Assembly (NCBI RefSeq): GCF_003020115.1
Contig: NZ_PYFX01000006.1
Coordinates: 124,001 to 188,000, forward strand
DNA length: 64,000 nt
DNA from: Bradyrhizobium sp. MOS002
GTDB lineage: Bacteria; Pseudomonadota; Alphaproteobacteria; Rhizobiales; Xanthobacteraceae
Direction: 5' to 3'
A model generated the notes under the pieces. That model was not told where the DNA came from and made no database searches. It worked only from the letters and a program-made list of their open reading frames with translations. The translations under genes and the position numbers were made by a program. Positions within the stretch are counted from its first letter, which is position 1. Every line of letters begins with the position of its first letter. Of this stretch, positions 1 through 8,051 are shown piece after piece.

Positions 1-37
1 GGCGGTCGAGGTCGAAGGCGTGTTCGAGGTCGCCTGA
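1..37 (+). CDS. 3' end of an upstream gene (possibly RidA family)
   Basis: Only the last 11 codons and a TGA stop are inside the window. They read AVEVEGVFEVA. A C-terminus of this kind, alternating Val and Glu, is seen in RidA/YjgF-family imine deaminases, and in bradyrhizobia I recall such a gene preceding the phosphodiesterase found next here. That identification is an inference from a very short peptide. The stop lies 5 bases before the next start codon, so the two genes are probably one transcript. Confidence 0.45.
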   Translation, partial: AVEVEGVFEVA

Positions 38-42
38 GGCGA

Positions 43-789
43 ATGCGCGCTCCTGATTGGCTGACAGCCCGCCCGGTCGCCCATCGCGGCCTGCACGACA
101 TTGCCCGCGGCATCGTCGAGAACATGCCGGGCGCGGTGCAGGCTGCGATTGCGGGCAATTTCTCGATCGAGGTCGACATCCAGCTCTCCGCCGACGGCGA
201 GGCCATGGTGCATCACGACCATGCGCTCGGCCGCCTCACCGAAGCCACCGGCCCGCTGGTCGACAAGACCGCCGCCGAGCTGAAGGCGCTCACGTTCAAG
301 GACACGGCCGAGCGGATGATGTCGCTCAGCGACCTCTGCGGCCTGGTCGCCGGCCGCGTGCCGCTGGTGATCGAGGTCAAGAGCCATTTTGACGGCGACC
401 GCAAGCTGGTGAAGCGGATGGCGGCGGTGCTGGCATCCTATGACGGCCCCGCCGTCGGCATGTCCTTCGACCCGGACCAGGTGCTGGCGCTGCGCGAGCT
501 GCTGCCCTCCCGCCCCTGCGGCATCGTCGCGCAGCGGAGCTATGAGGACGATTACTGGGCTTACCTGACCCAGGAGCAGCGTGACAGCATGCTGTACCTT
601 CGCCACGGTTTCCGGACCCAGCCGCATTTCGTCGCCTTTAGGGTCGACGACCTGCCCGCCCCCGCCCCATGGATCGCCCGCAATGTGTTCGGCTGCGCCC
701 TGCTCGGCTGGACCGTGCGCACGACCGAGCAGCGGACGCGGGTCGCGCAATATGCGGATCAGATGATCTTCGAGGGCTTCGTGCCGTAG
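43..789 (+). CDS. Glycerophosphodiester phosphodiesterase family protein
   Basis: Predicted to hydrolyse glycerophosphodiesters to an alcohol and glycerol 3-phosphate. The 248-residue protein has the GDPD signature in order: His14-Arg15 in AHRGLHD, Glu26-Asn27 in the ENMPGA segment, the Glu43-x-Asp45 metal-binding pair, and the HHD catalytic segment at residues 57-59. An IEVKS strand near residue 110 fits the TIM-barrel fold. No signal peptide or membrane segment is visible, so it is probably cytoplasmic. The length is typical for short GDPD proteins. The start follows the preceding stop after 5 bases, with a GAGG upstream, suggesting translational coupling. The substrate cannot be told from sequence. 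Confidence 0.9.
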   Translation: MRAPDWLTARPVAHRGLHDIARGIVENMPGAVQAAIAGNFSIEVDIQLSADGEAMVHHDHALGRLTEATGPLVDKTAAELKALTFKDTAERMMSLSDLCGLVAGRVPLVIEVKSHFDGDRKLVKRMAAVLASYDGPAVGMSFDPDQVLALRELLPSRPCGIVAQRSYEDDYWAYLTQEQRDSMLYLRHGFRTQPHFVAFRVDDLPAPAPWIARNVFGCALLGWTVRTTEQRTRVAQYADQMIFEGFVP

Positions 790-841
790 GGCTTGATGTT
801 CCAGCCTCTTGAAGTCGCTGCTGCAATGCACGATCTTGGGC

Positions 842-2086
842 ATGATGGCACCATCCGAAATCACCCTTGAGGCCGTACCTTCCATTGGCGAAGTATCGCC
901 GGACGACTGGGACGCCTGCGCCAATCCCGGCAAGTCTTGTAACGGGCATGGCAAGGGAACCTCATCCGGACTTCCAGGCGATTCCCTCGGCCTCTCAAAG
1001 CTTGCCTATAACCCCTTCGTCTCCCACGCATTTTTATCGGCCGTTGAGAAATCGGGTTCGGCAACGATCCGCACCGGCTGGGGGCCGCGGCATCTCGTGG
1101 CCAAGGTCGACGGCCGTGTCGCCGGAATCGTGCCCTGCTATCTGAAATCGCACTCGCAAGGCGAATATGTCTTCGACCGCGGCTGGGCGGATGCCTATGA
1201 GCGCGCCGGCGGGCGCTATTATCCGAAGTTGCAGGTTTCGGTTCCCTTCACGCCGGCCACGGGACCGCGGCTGCTGGTCCGCGACGGCGTTGACCGCGAG
1301 CGCGTCATGGAGGCACTGGCGAGCGGGCTGGTGGCGCTGTGCGGCGTCAGCAAGGCTTCCTCGGTGCACGTCACTTTCGCCCGCGAGGCGGAGTGGAAGC
1401 TGCTCGCCGAGCATGGCTTCCTCCAGCGCACCGACCAGCAGTTCCACTGGCACAACGAGGGGTTTGCGAGTTTCGACGATTTCCTGGCGACGCTGAACTC
1501 ACGCCACCGCAAATCGATCAAGCGCGAGCGTCGCGATGCGCTGGCTGCCGGGATCACCATCCACTGCCTCACGGGCAAGGACATCACCGAAGATGCCTGG
1601 GACGCCTTCTTTCAATTCTACATGGAGACGGGCTCGCGCAAATGGGGCCGGCCTTATCTGACGCGGGAATTCTTCTCGCTGATCGGCGAGACCATGAGCC
1701 AGGATGTGCTGCTGGTCATGGCACGCCGCAACGATCGCTGGATCGCAGGCGCGATCAACTTCATCGGCTCGGACACGCTGTTCGGCCGCAACTGGGGCGC
1801 GGTCGAGCATCATCCCTTCCTGCATTTCGAGGTCTGCTATTATCAGGCGATCGACTTCGCCATCAAACGCGGCCTCGGGAATGTCGAGGCCGGCGCGCAG
1901 GGCGAGCACAAGATCGCACGCGGCTACCTGCCGCGGACCACCCACTCCGCTCACTTCATTGCCGATCCCGGCTTGCGCCGCGCCATCGACGATTACCTCA
2001 AGCGCGAGCGCGCCTATGTCGCGGAAGCCGGACGGGAGCTGGCCGAGCTCGGCCCGTTCCGCAAAGGCGCCGACGAGGCGCCTTGA
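842..2086 (+). CDS. FemAB/GNAT-like N-acyltransferase (DUF482, COG3146 family)
   Basis: Member of the conserved 'predicted N-acyltransferase' family once annotated as a peptidogalycan biosynthesis protein; the true substrate is not established. Recognisable blocks are the NPFVSHAFL segment, the block with WADAYERAGG and YYPKLQVSVPFTP, and a C-terminal acyltransferase part containing HRKSIKRER and the EAGAQGEHK motif. About 415 residues, normal for the family. A TTG at 809 would extend the frame, but the ATG pair at 842/845 leads straight into MAPSEITLEAV, which looks like the natural N-terminus, so 842 was chosen. No signal peptide is seen. It stands 53 bases after the phosphodiesterase gene and 52 before the HIT gene, so the three may be cotranscribed. 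Confidence 0.85.
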   Translation: MMAPSEITLEAVPSIGEVSPDDWDACANPGKSCNGHGKGTSSGLPGDSLGLSKLAYNPFVSHAFLSAVEKSGSATIRTGWGPRHLVAKVDGRVAGIVPCYLKSHSQGEYVFDRGWADAYERAGGRYYPKLQVSVPFTPATGPRLLVRDGVDRERVMEALASGLVALCGVSKASSVHVTFAREAEWKLLAEHGFLQRTDQQFHWHNEGFASFDDFLATLNSRHRKSIKRERRDALAAGITIHCLTGKDITEDAWDAFFQFYMETGSRKWGRPYLTREFFSLIGETMSQDVLLVMARRNDRWIAGAINFIGSDTLFGRNWGAVEHHPFLHFEVCYYQAIDFAIKRGLGNVEAGAQGEHKIARGYLPRTTHSAHFIADPGLRRAIDDYLKRERAYVAEAGRELAELGPFRKGADEAP

Positions 2087-2138
2087 CGGTACGCTGCGGC
2101 TGGTGACAGTAAGCGCAAAATTCTAGGGAGCCGCCGCC

Positions 2139-2567
2139 ATGACCGCCTACGACCCCAACAACATCTTCGCAAAAATCCTGCGCGGCGAATTCTCCTGCCA
2201 CAAGGTTTACGAGGATGAGCACCTGCTCGCCTTCCTCGACATCATGCCGCGGGTACCGGGCCACACGCTGGTGATTCCAAAAGCCCCTGCCCGCAACATC
2301 CTCGACATCAAGCCGGACGACTACGCGCACGTCGCCCGTGGCGCGCACAAGATCGCTGCCGCAGCGATGACGGCGTTCAAGGCCGACGGCATCACCGTGC
2401 AGCAGTTCAACGAGGCGGCCGGCGGACAGGTGGTGTTTCATCTCCACATGCATGTGATGCCGCGCCACGACGGCGTGGCGATGCTTCCGCCCGCCAGCCG
2501 CAAGGAAGACGTCAAGGTGCTGGAAGAGAACGCGACCAAGCTGATCGCAGCGCTGAAGGCGGGGTAG
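2139..2567 (+). CDS. HIT family protein
   Basis: Histidine-triad hydrolase of the Hint/HinT branch, expected to cleave nucleoside phosphoramidates or related mononucleotide conjugates. The triad is visible as His101, His103 and His105 in FHLHMHVMPR near the C-terminus, and the N-terminal part (NIFAKILRGE, EDEHLLAFLDI, PGHTLVIPK) is typical. The 142-residue length fits. A ribosome site (AGGGAG) precedes the ATG. The gene is followed by a palindromic repeat that separates it from the convergent trmO gene. Confidence 0.93.
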   Translation: MTAYDPNNIFAKILRGEFSCHKVYEDEHLLAFLDIMPRVPGHTLVIPKAPARNILDIKPDDYAHVARGAHKIAAAAMTAFKADGITVQQFNEAAGGQVVFHLHMHVMPRHDGVAMLPPASRKEDVKVLEENATKLIAALKAG

Positions 2568-2578
2568 CTTTCCCCGCT

Positions 2579-2666
2579 CGTCATTGCGAGCGCAGCGAAG
2601 CAATCCAGACTGCCTCCGCGGCTACAGTCTGGATTGCTTCGTCGCAAGAGCTCCTCGCAATGACGG
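2579..2666. repeat. Palindromic intergenic repeat, family A, copy 1
   Basis: A long imperfect palindrome whose left arm begins CGTCATTGCGAGCGCAGCG and continues GAAGCAATCCAG. The right arm is its reverse complement (CTGGATTGCTTCG ... CGCAATGACGG), interrupted by a few changed bases. A second copy lies at 31907-31987. It sits between the convergent HIT and trmO genes, where the hairpin could act as a terminator. This kind of repeat is familiar from Bradyrhizobium intergenic regions. Confidence 0.9.
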
Positions 2667-2676
2667 AGGAGAGACT

Positions 2677-3168
2677 TCACTCCGTCTGGAAATCTCCCGG
2701 CTGCGGCGCGGCCAGCGGCGTGAACTCGCAACGATCCGGTTTGATGTCGATCAGCGGCGTGTTGTCGAGGCAATCGAGCCCGCGCACCAGAATCGCGTTG
2801 CCCTCAATGCCGACCAGCTTCACGATCGACGTGCCGATCGGGTTGGGCCGCACCGGCGAGCGCAGCGAAAACGTGCCGCGGGTCTTCTCGTTGTTTTTCG
2901 GGCTTTGCAGGATGATGTCGCGGCGCGACTTGTCGAGCCAGTAGAGCACTTCGAGATTGCTGTAGAAGTCCACGCCCTTGATCGCCGGCACGAACGGCTC
3001 GAAGATCTCGAGGCGGCAGATCGGGCCGTCTGTCCGGCCCTGGCGGGGGGTCTCCATCCGCGAGCTCCAGGGCGTGCGGATGCGGCCGATGAAGACGAGG
3101 CCGGCATCCTGCGTCGGCGGCAGCTCGATGGAGACTTCACCCTCGCGGAGCTGGTTTTCGCGAACCAT
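2677..3168 (-). CDS. trmO: tRNA N6-threonylcarbamoyladenosine methyltransferase TrmO (TsaA/YaeB family)
   Basis: S-adenosylmethionine-dependent methylation of t6A37 in ANN-reading tRNAs is the known role of the TsaA-like family. The 163-residue protein carries the hallmark blocks IGRIRTPW, the acidic region before LEIFEPF, TFSLRSPVRPNPIG and GLDCLDNTPLIDIKP. These blocks form the TsaA-like beta-barrel that binds the cofactor. Length matches the short form without a C-terminal extension. It is a single gene transcribed toward the HIT gene, with azlD beginning upstream on the same strand after a 31-base gap. Confidence 0.9.
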   Translation of the reverse strand: MVRENQLREGEVSIELPPTQDAGLVFIGRIRTPWSSRMETPRQGRTDGPICRLEIFEPFVPAIKGVDFYSNLEVLYWLDKSRRDIILQSPKNNEKTRGTFSLRSPVRPNPIGTSIVKLVGIEGNAILVRGLDCLDNTPLIDIKPDRCEFTPLAAPQPGDFQTE

Positions 3169-3199
3169 ATTTCCAATTCCCTGCTGTTCGCCGGCGATT

Positions 3200-3550
3200 T
3201 TAGCCCAACCACCACTTGCCGGCCAGCATGAAGACTTCGCCCGCGACCACGCCGGCGAAGATCGAGCGGCGGGTCAGCAGGAAGACGACAAGACCGGCGC
3301 CGACCGCACCGTAGCGCAGGGCATCCGGCACGCTCGCAAGCGCCCCGGGCGGCTCGACCACGATCTGGGCGATGACGCCGGCCAGGATCGCGGTGGCGAC
3401 CGCCCGTACCCAGACCAGAAGCTCGGAGCCCTCGTCGATGCCGCCGCCGAACCACAGGCCCAGCATGCGCCATATCTGGTTGGGAACAACGCCGGCGACG
3501 AACAGCACCGCCAGCGCGTGCCAGTCGCCAATGAGCTGCGCAAAGCTCAT
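3200..3550 (-). CDS. azlD: Branched-chain amino acid export protein AzlD family
   Basis: Small partner subunit of the AzlCD (BrnFE-like) amino-acid exporter of the inner membrane. The 116-residue protein has four hydrophobic segments and the family feature VGVVPNQIWR-like loop (here AGVVPNQIWRMLGLW) and an RAVATAILAGVIA helix. An upstream in-frame extension to 3817 exists, but the ATG at 3550 overlaps the azlC stop codon by 4 bases (ATGA), the usual arrangement for this pair, so that start was chosen. Confidence 0.87.
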   Translation of the reverse strand: MSFAQLIGDWHALAVLFVAGVVPNQIWRMLGLWFGGGIDEGSELLVWVRAVATAILAGVIAQIVVEPPGALASVPDALRYGAVGAGLVVFLLTRRSIFAGVVAGEVFMLAGKWWLG

Positions 3551-4377
3551 GCGCGCACCTCCCGCCACCAATGCACGCCATAGGCGATCGTGCCGGCTGC
3601 GAGGCCGCTGACGAGGATGTCGAGGCCGGAGTTCATTTTCGCGGCCAGCGGATACAGCAAGATGCCCAGCACGAGTGCGACGACATCGGCGACCTCGCGG
3701 CTGTTGCGCGCGGTCGAGAACAGGAACGACAGCGGCGTCAGCAAGAGGATCGCCGCGCCAAGCGTCTGGGTCAGATTCGCGGCAAGGAAATAGCCGATCG
3801 TGTTGGCGGTGAGACACACCGAGACAAGACCGAAGCCAAGTCCGTTGACAAAAGCGATCCGGCGTTCACGTGGCACCTGCGGCAGGAAGCGATGGCATTC
3901 GACCCATAGTGTCACCGCGGTGAGGTGCGCCGCGAAAAACAGCTCGCGCCGCTTCGTCGTCGGCGTGCGCATCAGCGGCAGCACCGAGACCACCATCGGA
4001 AACAGGCGGACCGCGCTGACCGTGACTGCGATCGCCGACTGGATGACCGTCGCGCCAGAGCCAAGCGTGGTGATGAGGATGATCTGCGCCGGCCCCGCCC
4101 AGACGAACAGCGTCGAGCAGAGCGCCCAGAGCAGGCTGAAATGTGTGTCGTGGGCAAGCGCGCCAATGCCGAGATAGGTCGCGAACAGCACGAGGGTGAG
4201 GATCGTCTGCGTGATCGAGCGCAGCCCCCACGCAAAGGCGCGCCAGGGACTTTGCCATTGAGGTGAATCGAGCGGAGGAAGCGCCACGGGAGTCTTGGCC
4301 GGCTGAGGAATCGTGCCCGCATAACGGGCAATACGGCGGCTGGCGTCAAGAAAGAGCGCGGCGGGGCTGGCATGCAC
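3547..4377 (-). CDS. azlC: Branched-chain amino acid permease AzlC family
   Basis: Large subunit of the AzlCD exporter. The 276-residue protein has a hydrophilic N-terminal part of about 50 residues, then several hydrophobic helices. Conserved AzlC blocks are seen: FVWAGPAQIILI, a SAVRLFPMVVSVLP segment, and LWVECHRFLP. The first 35-50 residues are longer than in many homologues, so an internal start is possible, but no better ribosome site was found. It overlaps azlD by 4 bases and is the first gene of the pair. Confidence 0.87.
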   Translation of the reverse strand: MHASPAALFLDASRRIARYAGTIPQPAKTPVALPPLDSPQWQSPWRAFAWGLRSITQTILTLVLFATYLGIGALAHDTHFSLLWALCSTLFVWAGPAQIILITTLGSGATVIQSAIAVTVSAVRLFPMVVSVLPLMRTPTTKRRELFFAAHLTAVTLWVECHRFLPQVPRERRIAFVNGLGFGLVSVCLTANTIGYFLAANLTQTLGAAILLLTPLSFLFSTARNSREVADVVALVLGILLYPLAAKMNSGLDILVSGLAAGTIAYGVHWWREVRA

Positions 4378-4404
4378 GCGTGGCTGTCATTTCGGGCGCG
4401 GCCC

Positions 4405-5427
4405 CTACCCGCTCACGCCGCGATTCTTCAGCACGAAGCATGCCCCGCCAGCCTTGCGGATGCGACCGCAAAGATCATCCGCCTCGCTCCGCGTATCGGC
4501 ACCGATGCGCACCTGGTAGAAGGCGCGCGTGCCGCGGCTGCGCATCACCGAGCTGAGCAGGCTCGGATCACGTTCGCCGATCACGGCGCTGAGCCGCGTG
4601 ACCGCGCGGGAATACATCGCCAGCGCCCGGTTGCGGTCGAAGCCAGCGGCGAGCTGCACGCCCCAGCTCTTTGCAGCCGCAAGCTCCACATGCTGCTCGA
4701 GCTCGGCGACGAAGGCATTTGGCGCGCGCTTCAAAAGCGCCATCAGATCGCGGCAGCTTGTCGGCGGCGCGCTCGGCGGACCCTTGCCGGTGCTGCCAGC
4801 CTTGGCCCAGGCATCGACGCTCGTGCCAGTGATGGCAAGAACGTAATTGCGGGTCTGCTCCGGCATGCCGCCGGTGCCGGCGAGCCATTCCTGCACCCGC
4901 CGCGGCCCGGCATTGTAGGCGGCCGCCGCCAGGCCGAGATTGCCGAACTGGTTGCGCAGCTCGTTGAGAAATTCCGCCGACTTCGGCAGCGCCTGCACCG
5001 GATTGAAGGGATTGAGCAGCCCGCGCTCGCTCGCGGTGCCCGGCATGAACTGCGCGATCCCCTGCGCGTGTTCGCCGCTGCGCGTCATGGGCCCCACCGC
5101 ATCGGCCTGGAAGCGGCTCTCCTGCCAGATCACGCGGGCGAAGAACTCCAGCGGCAGATTGGCATCGCGCGCTGCGGCCTCGACGATCAGGCAGATCGAT
5201 TCCCGCGTGTCGCTCTCGCGCGCATCCGCGGGCTTCGCCGGCGGCGTCGCGAGCTCTTCGACGCTGGGGACGGCGACATCGTTCTTAGCGGGCGAACTGT
5301 CCCCCGCCGCGGCCTGTATCGCCGAGACAAGCAGCGCGGGGATGACGCACATCGCCATCTGCACCCATCCTGTGCAGGCATGGCGGTGGCGCGCCTCGGC
5401 GCGGCATGCGACAGTGTGATCTGCCAT
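4405..5427 (-). CDS. Lytic transglycosylase with SLT and SPOR domains
   Basis: Predicted periplasmic peptidoglycan-cleaving enzyme. From the ATG at 5427 the 340-residue protein starts with a basic region and a hydrophobic stretch (about residues 24-41) resembling a signal peptide. A SLT domain follows, with the catalytic Glu103 in IWQESRF, then the AQGIAQFMPGTA and AAAYNAGP motifs. The C-terminal 80-90 residues, ending CFVLKNRGVSG, look like a SPOR domain that binds denuded glycan. An ATG at 5358 would give a shorter, cleaner signal peptide and is a real alternative. The open frame extends to 5724 but that part runs over the divergent TRAP gene and is rejected. Confidence 0.88.
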   Translation of the reverse strand: MADHTVACRAEARHRHACTGWVQMAMCVIPALLVSAIQAAAGDSSPAKNDVAVPSVEELATPPAKPADARESDTRESICLIVEAAARDANLPLEFFARVIWQESRFQADAVGPMTRSGEHAQGIAQFMPGTASERGLLNPFNPVQALPKSAEFLNELRNQFGNLGLAAAAYNAGPRRVQEWLAGTGGMPEQTRNYVLAITGTSVDAWAKAGSTGKGPPSAPPTSCRDLMALLKRAPNAFVAELEQHVELAAAKSWGVQLAAGFDRNRALAMYSRAVTRLSAVIGERDPSLLSSVMRSRGTRAFYQVRIGADTRSEADDLCGRIRKAGGACFVLKNRGVSG

Positions 5428-5490
5428 GTTGTGGCATCGTGCCATGGTTCGACGAGTTGCCAATATATGCTGCCTGACCTGCTTCTCCCA

Positions 5491-6543
5491 ATGCGTTACC
5501 CCGCCAAACGGATCCGCGCGATCCTTGTCCCCGCCGCGCTCATCCTGAGCGTCGCGCCAGCCGCCGCGCAGGTGACGTCTCAGGACGCGTCTCAAGTCAC
5601 ATCCCAGGTCACATCTCAGGTCACATCTCAGGTCGCTTGGCGGATGACCACGGAATACCCCGAGAATAATATCTCCGGGATTGGACTCGCGACTTTCGCC
5701 AGCCGCGTCTCCGACCGTACCCACGGTTTCGTGACCGTGACGAATGCCTTCAACAACCAGCTCAAGATCAACTCGGGCGAGATGCCGCGCGCGGCGCTGG
5801 ACGGCCGGATCGCGGGCGGCGATGCCTTCGCGGGCGCTCTTTCGGGCCTCGACCCTGTGCTCGGATTGTCCACCCTGCCCTTCCTAATGCATTCGGTGGA
5901 TCTCGCCCGCGCCACCAATCTGCGGGCGCGCCCGCTCTATGAGAAGGCGCTCGCGGCGCGCGGTCTCAAGCTGCTGTATGTGACGATTTGGCCGGCCACG
6001 GGCCTCTGGTCGGAACGGTCGCTCGAAGGTGCCGACGACCTGCCGAAACTGAACTTGCGAGCCTACGATGCCAATTCCACCGAGGTCATGCGCGCGGCCG
6101 GCGCGAACGCGCAATTCCTGCCGATGGACGCGGCGCTCGCCGGACTGAGGGAACACCGGCTGAATGCCTTCCTCACCTCCGGCGACGGCGGCGCAGGGCG
6201 CAAATTGTGGGACTTCCTGCCGCATTTCACGGCCATCAACTACGCGATGCCAATCTCGATCGCCTTCGTCCGCGGCGACGCCTTTGCCGAACTGTCCGAG
6301 CCGATGCAGCGCGAGGTGCTGGCCGCGGCAGCCGAGACCGAGCAAAGCCAGCTCGCGCTATTGACCCACCGCACCATCGAGAATTACGCCCGCATGCGGG
6401 ACAATGGCGTCCATATCGCCGAGCCGGCGCCTGCGTTGCTTGTCGCGGAGCTGCGGAAGGCAGCAAAGGACGCGATCGCTGCCTGGGAAACCCGGGCAGG
6501 CGCGGAGGCGACGGCCATCGTCGAATGGGCGAGACAGCAATGA
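5491..6543 (+). CDS. TRAP-type periplasmic solute-binding protein (DctP family)
   Basis: Extracytoplasmic receptor of the TRAP transporter type. The 350-residue protein starts with a clear signal peptide (basic MRYPAKRIR, hydrophobic core, cleavage after APAAA). Mature parts resemble DctP: a GLDPVLGLSTLPFL segment, a WPATGLWSERSLEG block, and LRAYDANSTEVMRAAG, matching the usual ligand-binding loop. No TRAP membrane subunits (DctQ/M) are adjacent, so this is an orphan receptor. Immediately after the cleavage site lies a QVTS tandem repeat. An ATG at 5467 is an alternative start. The gene is divergent from the lytic transglycosylase over only about 60 bases. Confidence 0.85.
   Translation: MRYPAKRIRAILVPAALILSVAPAAAQVTSQDASQVTSQVTSQVTSQVAWRMTTEYPENNISGIGLATFASRVSDRTHGFVTVTNAFNNQLKINSGEMPRAALDGRIAGGDAFAGALSGLDPVLGLSTLPFLMHSVDLARATNLRARPLYEKALAARGLKLLYVTIWPATGLWSERSLEGADDLPKLNLRAYDANSTEVMRAAGANAQFLPMDAALAGLREHRLNAFLTSGDGGAGRKLWDFLPHFTAINYAMPISIAFVRGDAFAELSEPMQREVLAAAAETEQSQLALLTHRTIENYARMRDNGVHIAEPAPALLVAELRKAAKDAIAAWETRAGAEATAIVEWARQQ
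5569..5634 (+). repeat. 12-bp tandem repeat encoding QVTS units
   Basis: Five tandem 12-base units, from CAGGTGACGTCT through CAGGTCACATCT, with a partial sixth. The last full units are identical. They encode QVTS, QDAS, QVTS, QVTS, QVTS directly after the signal peptide of the TRAP binding protein. Because the unit is a multiple of three, gain or loss of copies keeps the frame. Confidence 0.9.
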
Positions 6544-6598
6544 GGGAGCGGTAGCGGCATCAACGATCAACGCTCCGCTGGTGTCGCTGCCTACCGCC

Positions 6599-6799
6599 CT
6601 AGTTTTTGACCGGAACCGGGATTTCGCCCCGGATGGCGCGGTCGAGGGCATCGATCAGCGCCTGGATCTCGATGAACTTGTTGCGCGCGCGCTCGGCCGT
6701 GTCGCGCACAAAGGGAGCGGCCAGCACTTTCGCATGCGCGTCCCTGTCCTCGATCATGCGATCACGGGCCTTCTTCAGAGTTTCAAGTCGCTCGCTCAT
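6599..6799 (-). CDS. Small conserved hypothetical protein, helical
   Basis: A 66-residue protein of unknown function, charged and strongly helical (MSERLETLKKARDRMIEDRD at the start), with no signal peptide or cysteine. The pattern suggests a short coiled coil. The open frame extends upstream to 6853, but the ATG at 6799 has a strong AGGAGAGG ribosome site four bases away and was chosen. It is convergent with the TRAP gene and lies downstream of another small minus-strand gene. Confidence 0.65.
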   Translation of the reverse strand: MSERLETLKKARDRMIEDRDAHAKVLAAPFVRDTAERARNKFIEIQALIDALDRAIRGEIPVPVKN

Positions 6800-6878
6800 C
6801 CGGCCTCTCCTGAAAAAATTCGTCTCGATCTCTCGTTCGGACTCGCCGATCAACGAGAACGCGGCGAACGAGCAACCC

Positions 6879-7175
6879 TCAACAGCCGCGGCAGATGTTC
6901 TTCAGCTTCGCTGCCGTTCTGGCCTCTTCCGCCACGAACGGGTCCTTGTAGGCAGCACGGAACCCATCGCCTTCCGCAGCAGCGGGCTTTTTTTCCTTCG
7001 GAGGAAACGCAGCATCGTAGCAGGAGAGACGTCCGCTCGTGCTTTCGATCGCGCGGCAGTCCGGTCCTGCCGCGACAGCGCCTTGCGACAGTGTGCCAAG
7101 TAACAATGCGCCAAGCATCAATGCGACGAGAAGCGCTCTCCGGCGGATCCAGTCGACCAGACGAAATCGAGGCAT
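6879..7175 (-). CDS. Small secreted hypothetical protein
   Basis: 98 residues with a basic N-terminus (RFRLVDWIRRR), a hydrophobic core around residues 14-28 and a likely signal-peptidase site after GAVAA. The mature part holds CRAIESTSGRLSCYDAAFPP. This 'C...RL.CYD' pattern is seen in several proteobacterial periplasmic proteins of unknown role. Two further cysteines are near the C-terminus (ICRGC), so disulfides are plausible. Function not recognised. Confidence 0.7.
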   Translation of the reverse strand: MPRFRLVDWIRRRALLVALMLGALLLGTLSQGAVAAGPDCRAIESTSGRLSCYDAAFPPKEKKPAAAEGDGFRAAYKDPFVAEEARTAAKLKNICRGC

Positions 7176-7408
7176 GCAGGCTCCTGCTCAGTCGGCGGGA
7201 GCGCTGGTGACCCTCAGTCACCGGTCGATGCCAATGGAAGGGCGGTGATGGCGCGACCGTACGCTTCCCTCCCGCGAATAGCGAGCTTTAAGGGATATGC
7301 CATATCAGGAAGGCCGGATTTTGGCGTGGCAATCCTTGCGCGTTGCCTTGGTCCGCGGCCTCGTTTAGGTCTGGCAATAGGCGGCGGTATCAACACAGGC
7401 GCGGCAAT

Positions 7409-8047
7409 ATGGTGACACTCTATTTCGATCTCGACGGCACGCTGACCAACCCGAAGCCCGGGATCACGCGCTCGATCCAATACGCCCTGGAGCGCCTGAA
7501 CGTCGCGGTGCCGAGCGAGGACGAGCTGACCTGGTGCATCGGCCCGCCGCTGCATGCCAGCCTGGAAAAGCTCACGGGCAGCGCGGAACTCGCCGACCGG
7601 GCGCTGTTGCTCTATCGCGAGCGCTTCAGCGATGTCGGTCTGTTCGAGAACGAAGCCTATGCCGGCATCATGGACACCCTGACAACGCTTGCCGCGACCA
7701 CACCGCGCATGTTCGTGGCGACCAGCAAGCCCGCGGTCTACGCCACCCGCATCGTCGAGCATTTTGGCCTAAAACCGTACTTCGAGCGCGTGTTCGGCTC
7801 CGAGCTCGACGGCACGCGCGTCGACAAACGCGACCTGCTGCGCTACGCGCTCGACGAAGCCAGGGTCGATCCCGCCAGCGCGATCATGATCGGCGACCGC
7901 AGCCATGATGTGGTCGGCGCCCGCACCAACGGCATGACCGCGATCGGCGTGCTCTATGGCTACGGCAGCGAGGCCGAGCTGCGGGACGCCGGTGCGCATC
8001 ACATCTGCGCCGCGCATCCCGAGCTGCTCGGCCACTGCGTCATTTAG
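7409..8047 (+). CDS. HAD-superfamily hydrolase, phosphoglycolate phosphatase-like
   Basis: Predicted phosphatase of the haloacid dehalogenase superfamily. The 212-residue protein begins MVTLYFDLDGTLTNP, giving the nucleophile DxD motif, followed by a helical cap. Motif II is VATSK, the Lys region is RVDKRDLLRYAL, and motif IV is IMIGDRSHDVVGA, in the order usual for Gph/YfnB-type enzymes. An upstream in-frame extension to 7343 adds a basic stretch without homology; ATG 7409 places DLDGT at the normal N-terminal position. The stop lies 4 bases from the convergent aldoxime dehydratase stop. The substrate is unknown. Confidence 0.88.
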   Translation: MVTLYFDLDGTLTNPKPGITRSIQYALERLNVAVPSEDELTWCIGPPLHASLEKLTGSAELADRALLLYRERFSDVGLFENEAYAGIMDTLTTLAATTPRMFVATSKPAVYATRIVEHFGLKPYFERVFGSELDGTRVDKRDLLRYALDEARVDPASAIMIGDRSHDVVGARTNGMTAIGVLYGYGSEAELRDAGAHHICAAHPELLGHCVI

Positions 8048-8051
8048 TCGA

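Noticed and set aside
5428-5724. N-terminal extension of the lytic transglycosylase
   Set aside because: It runs over the signal peptide and repeat of the divergent TRAP gene and encodes Arg/Asp repeats that mirror the tandem repeat.
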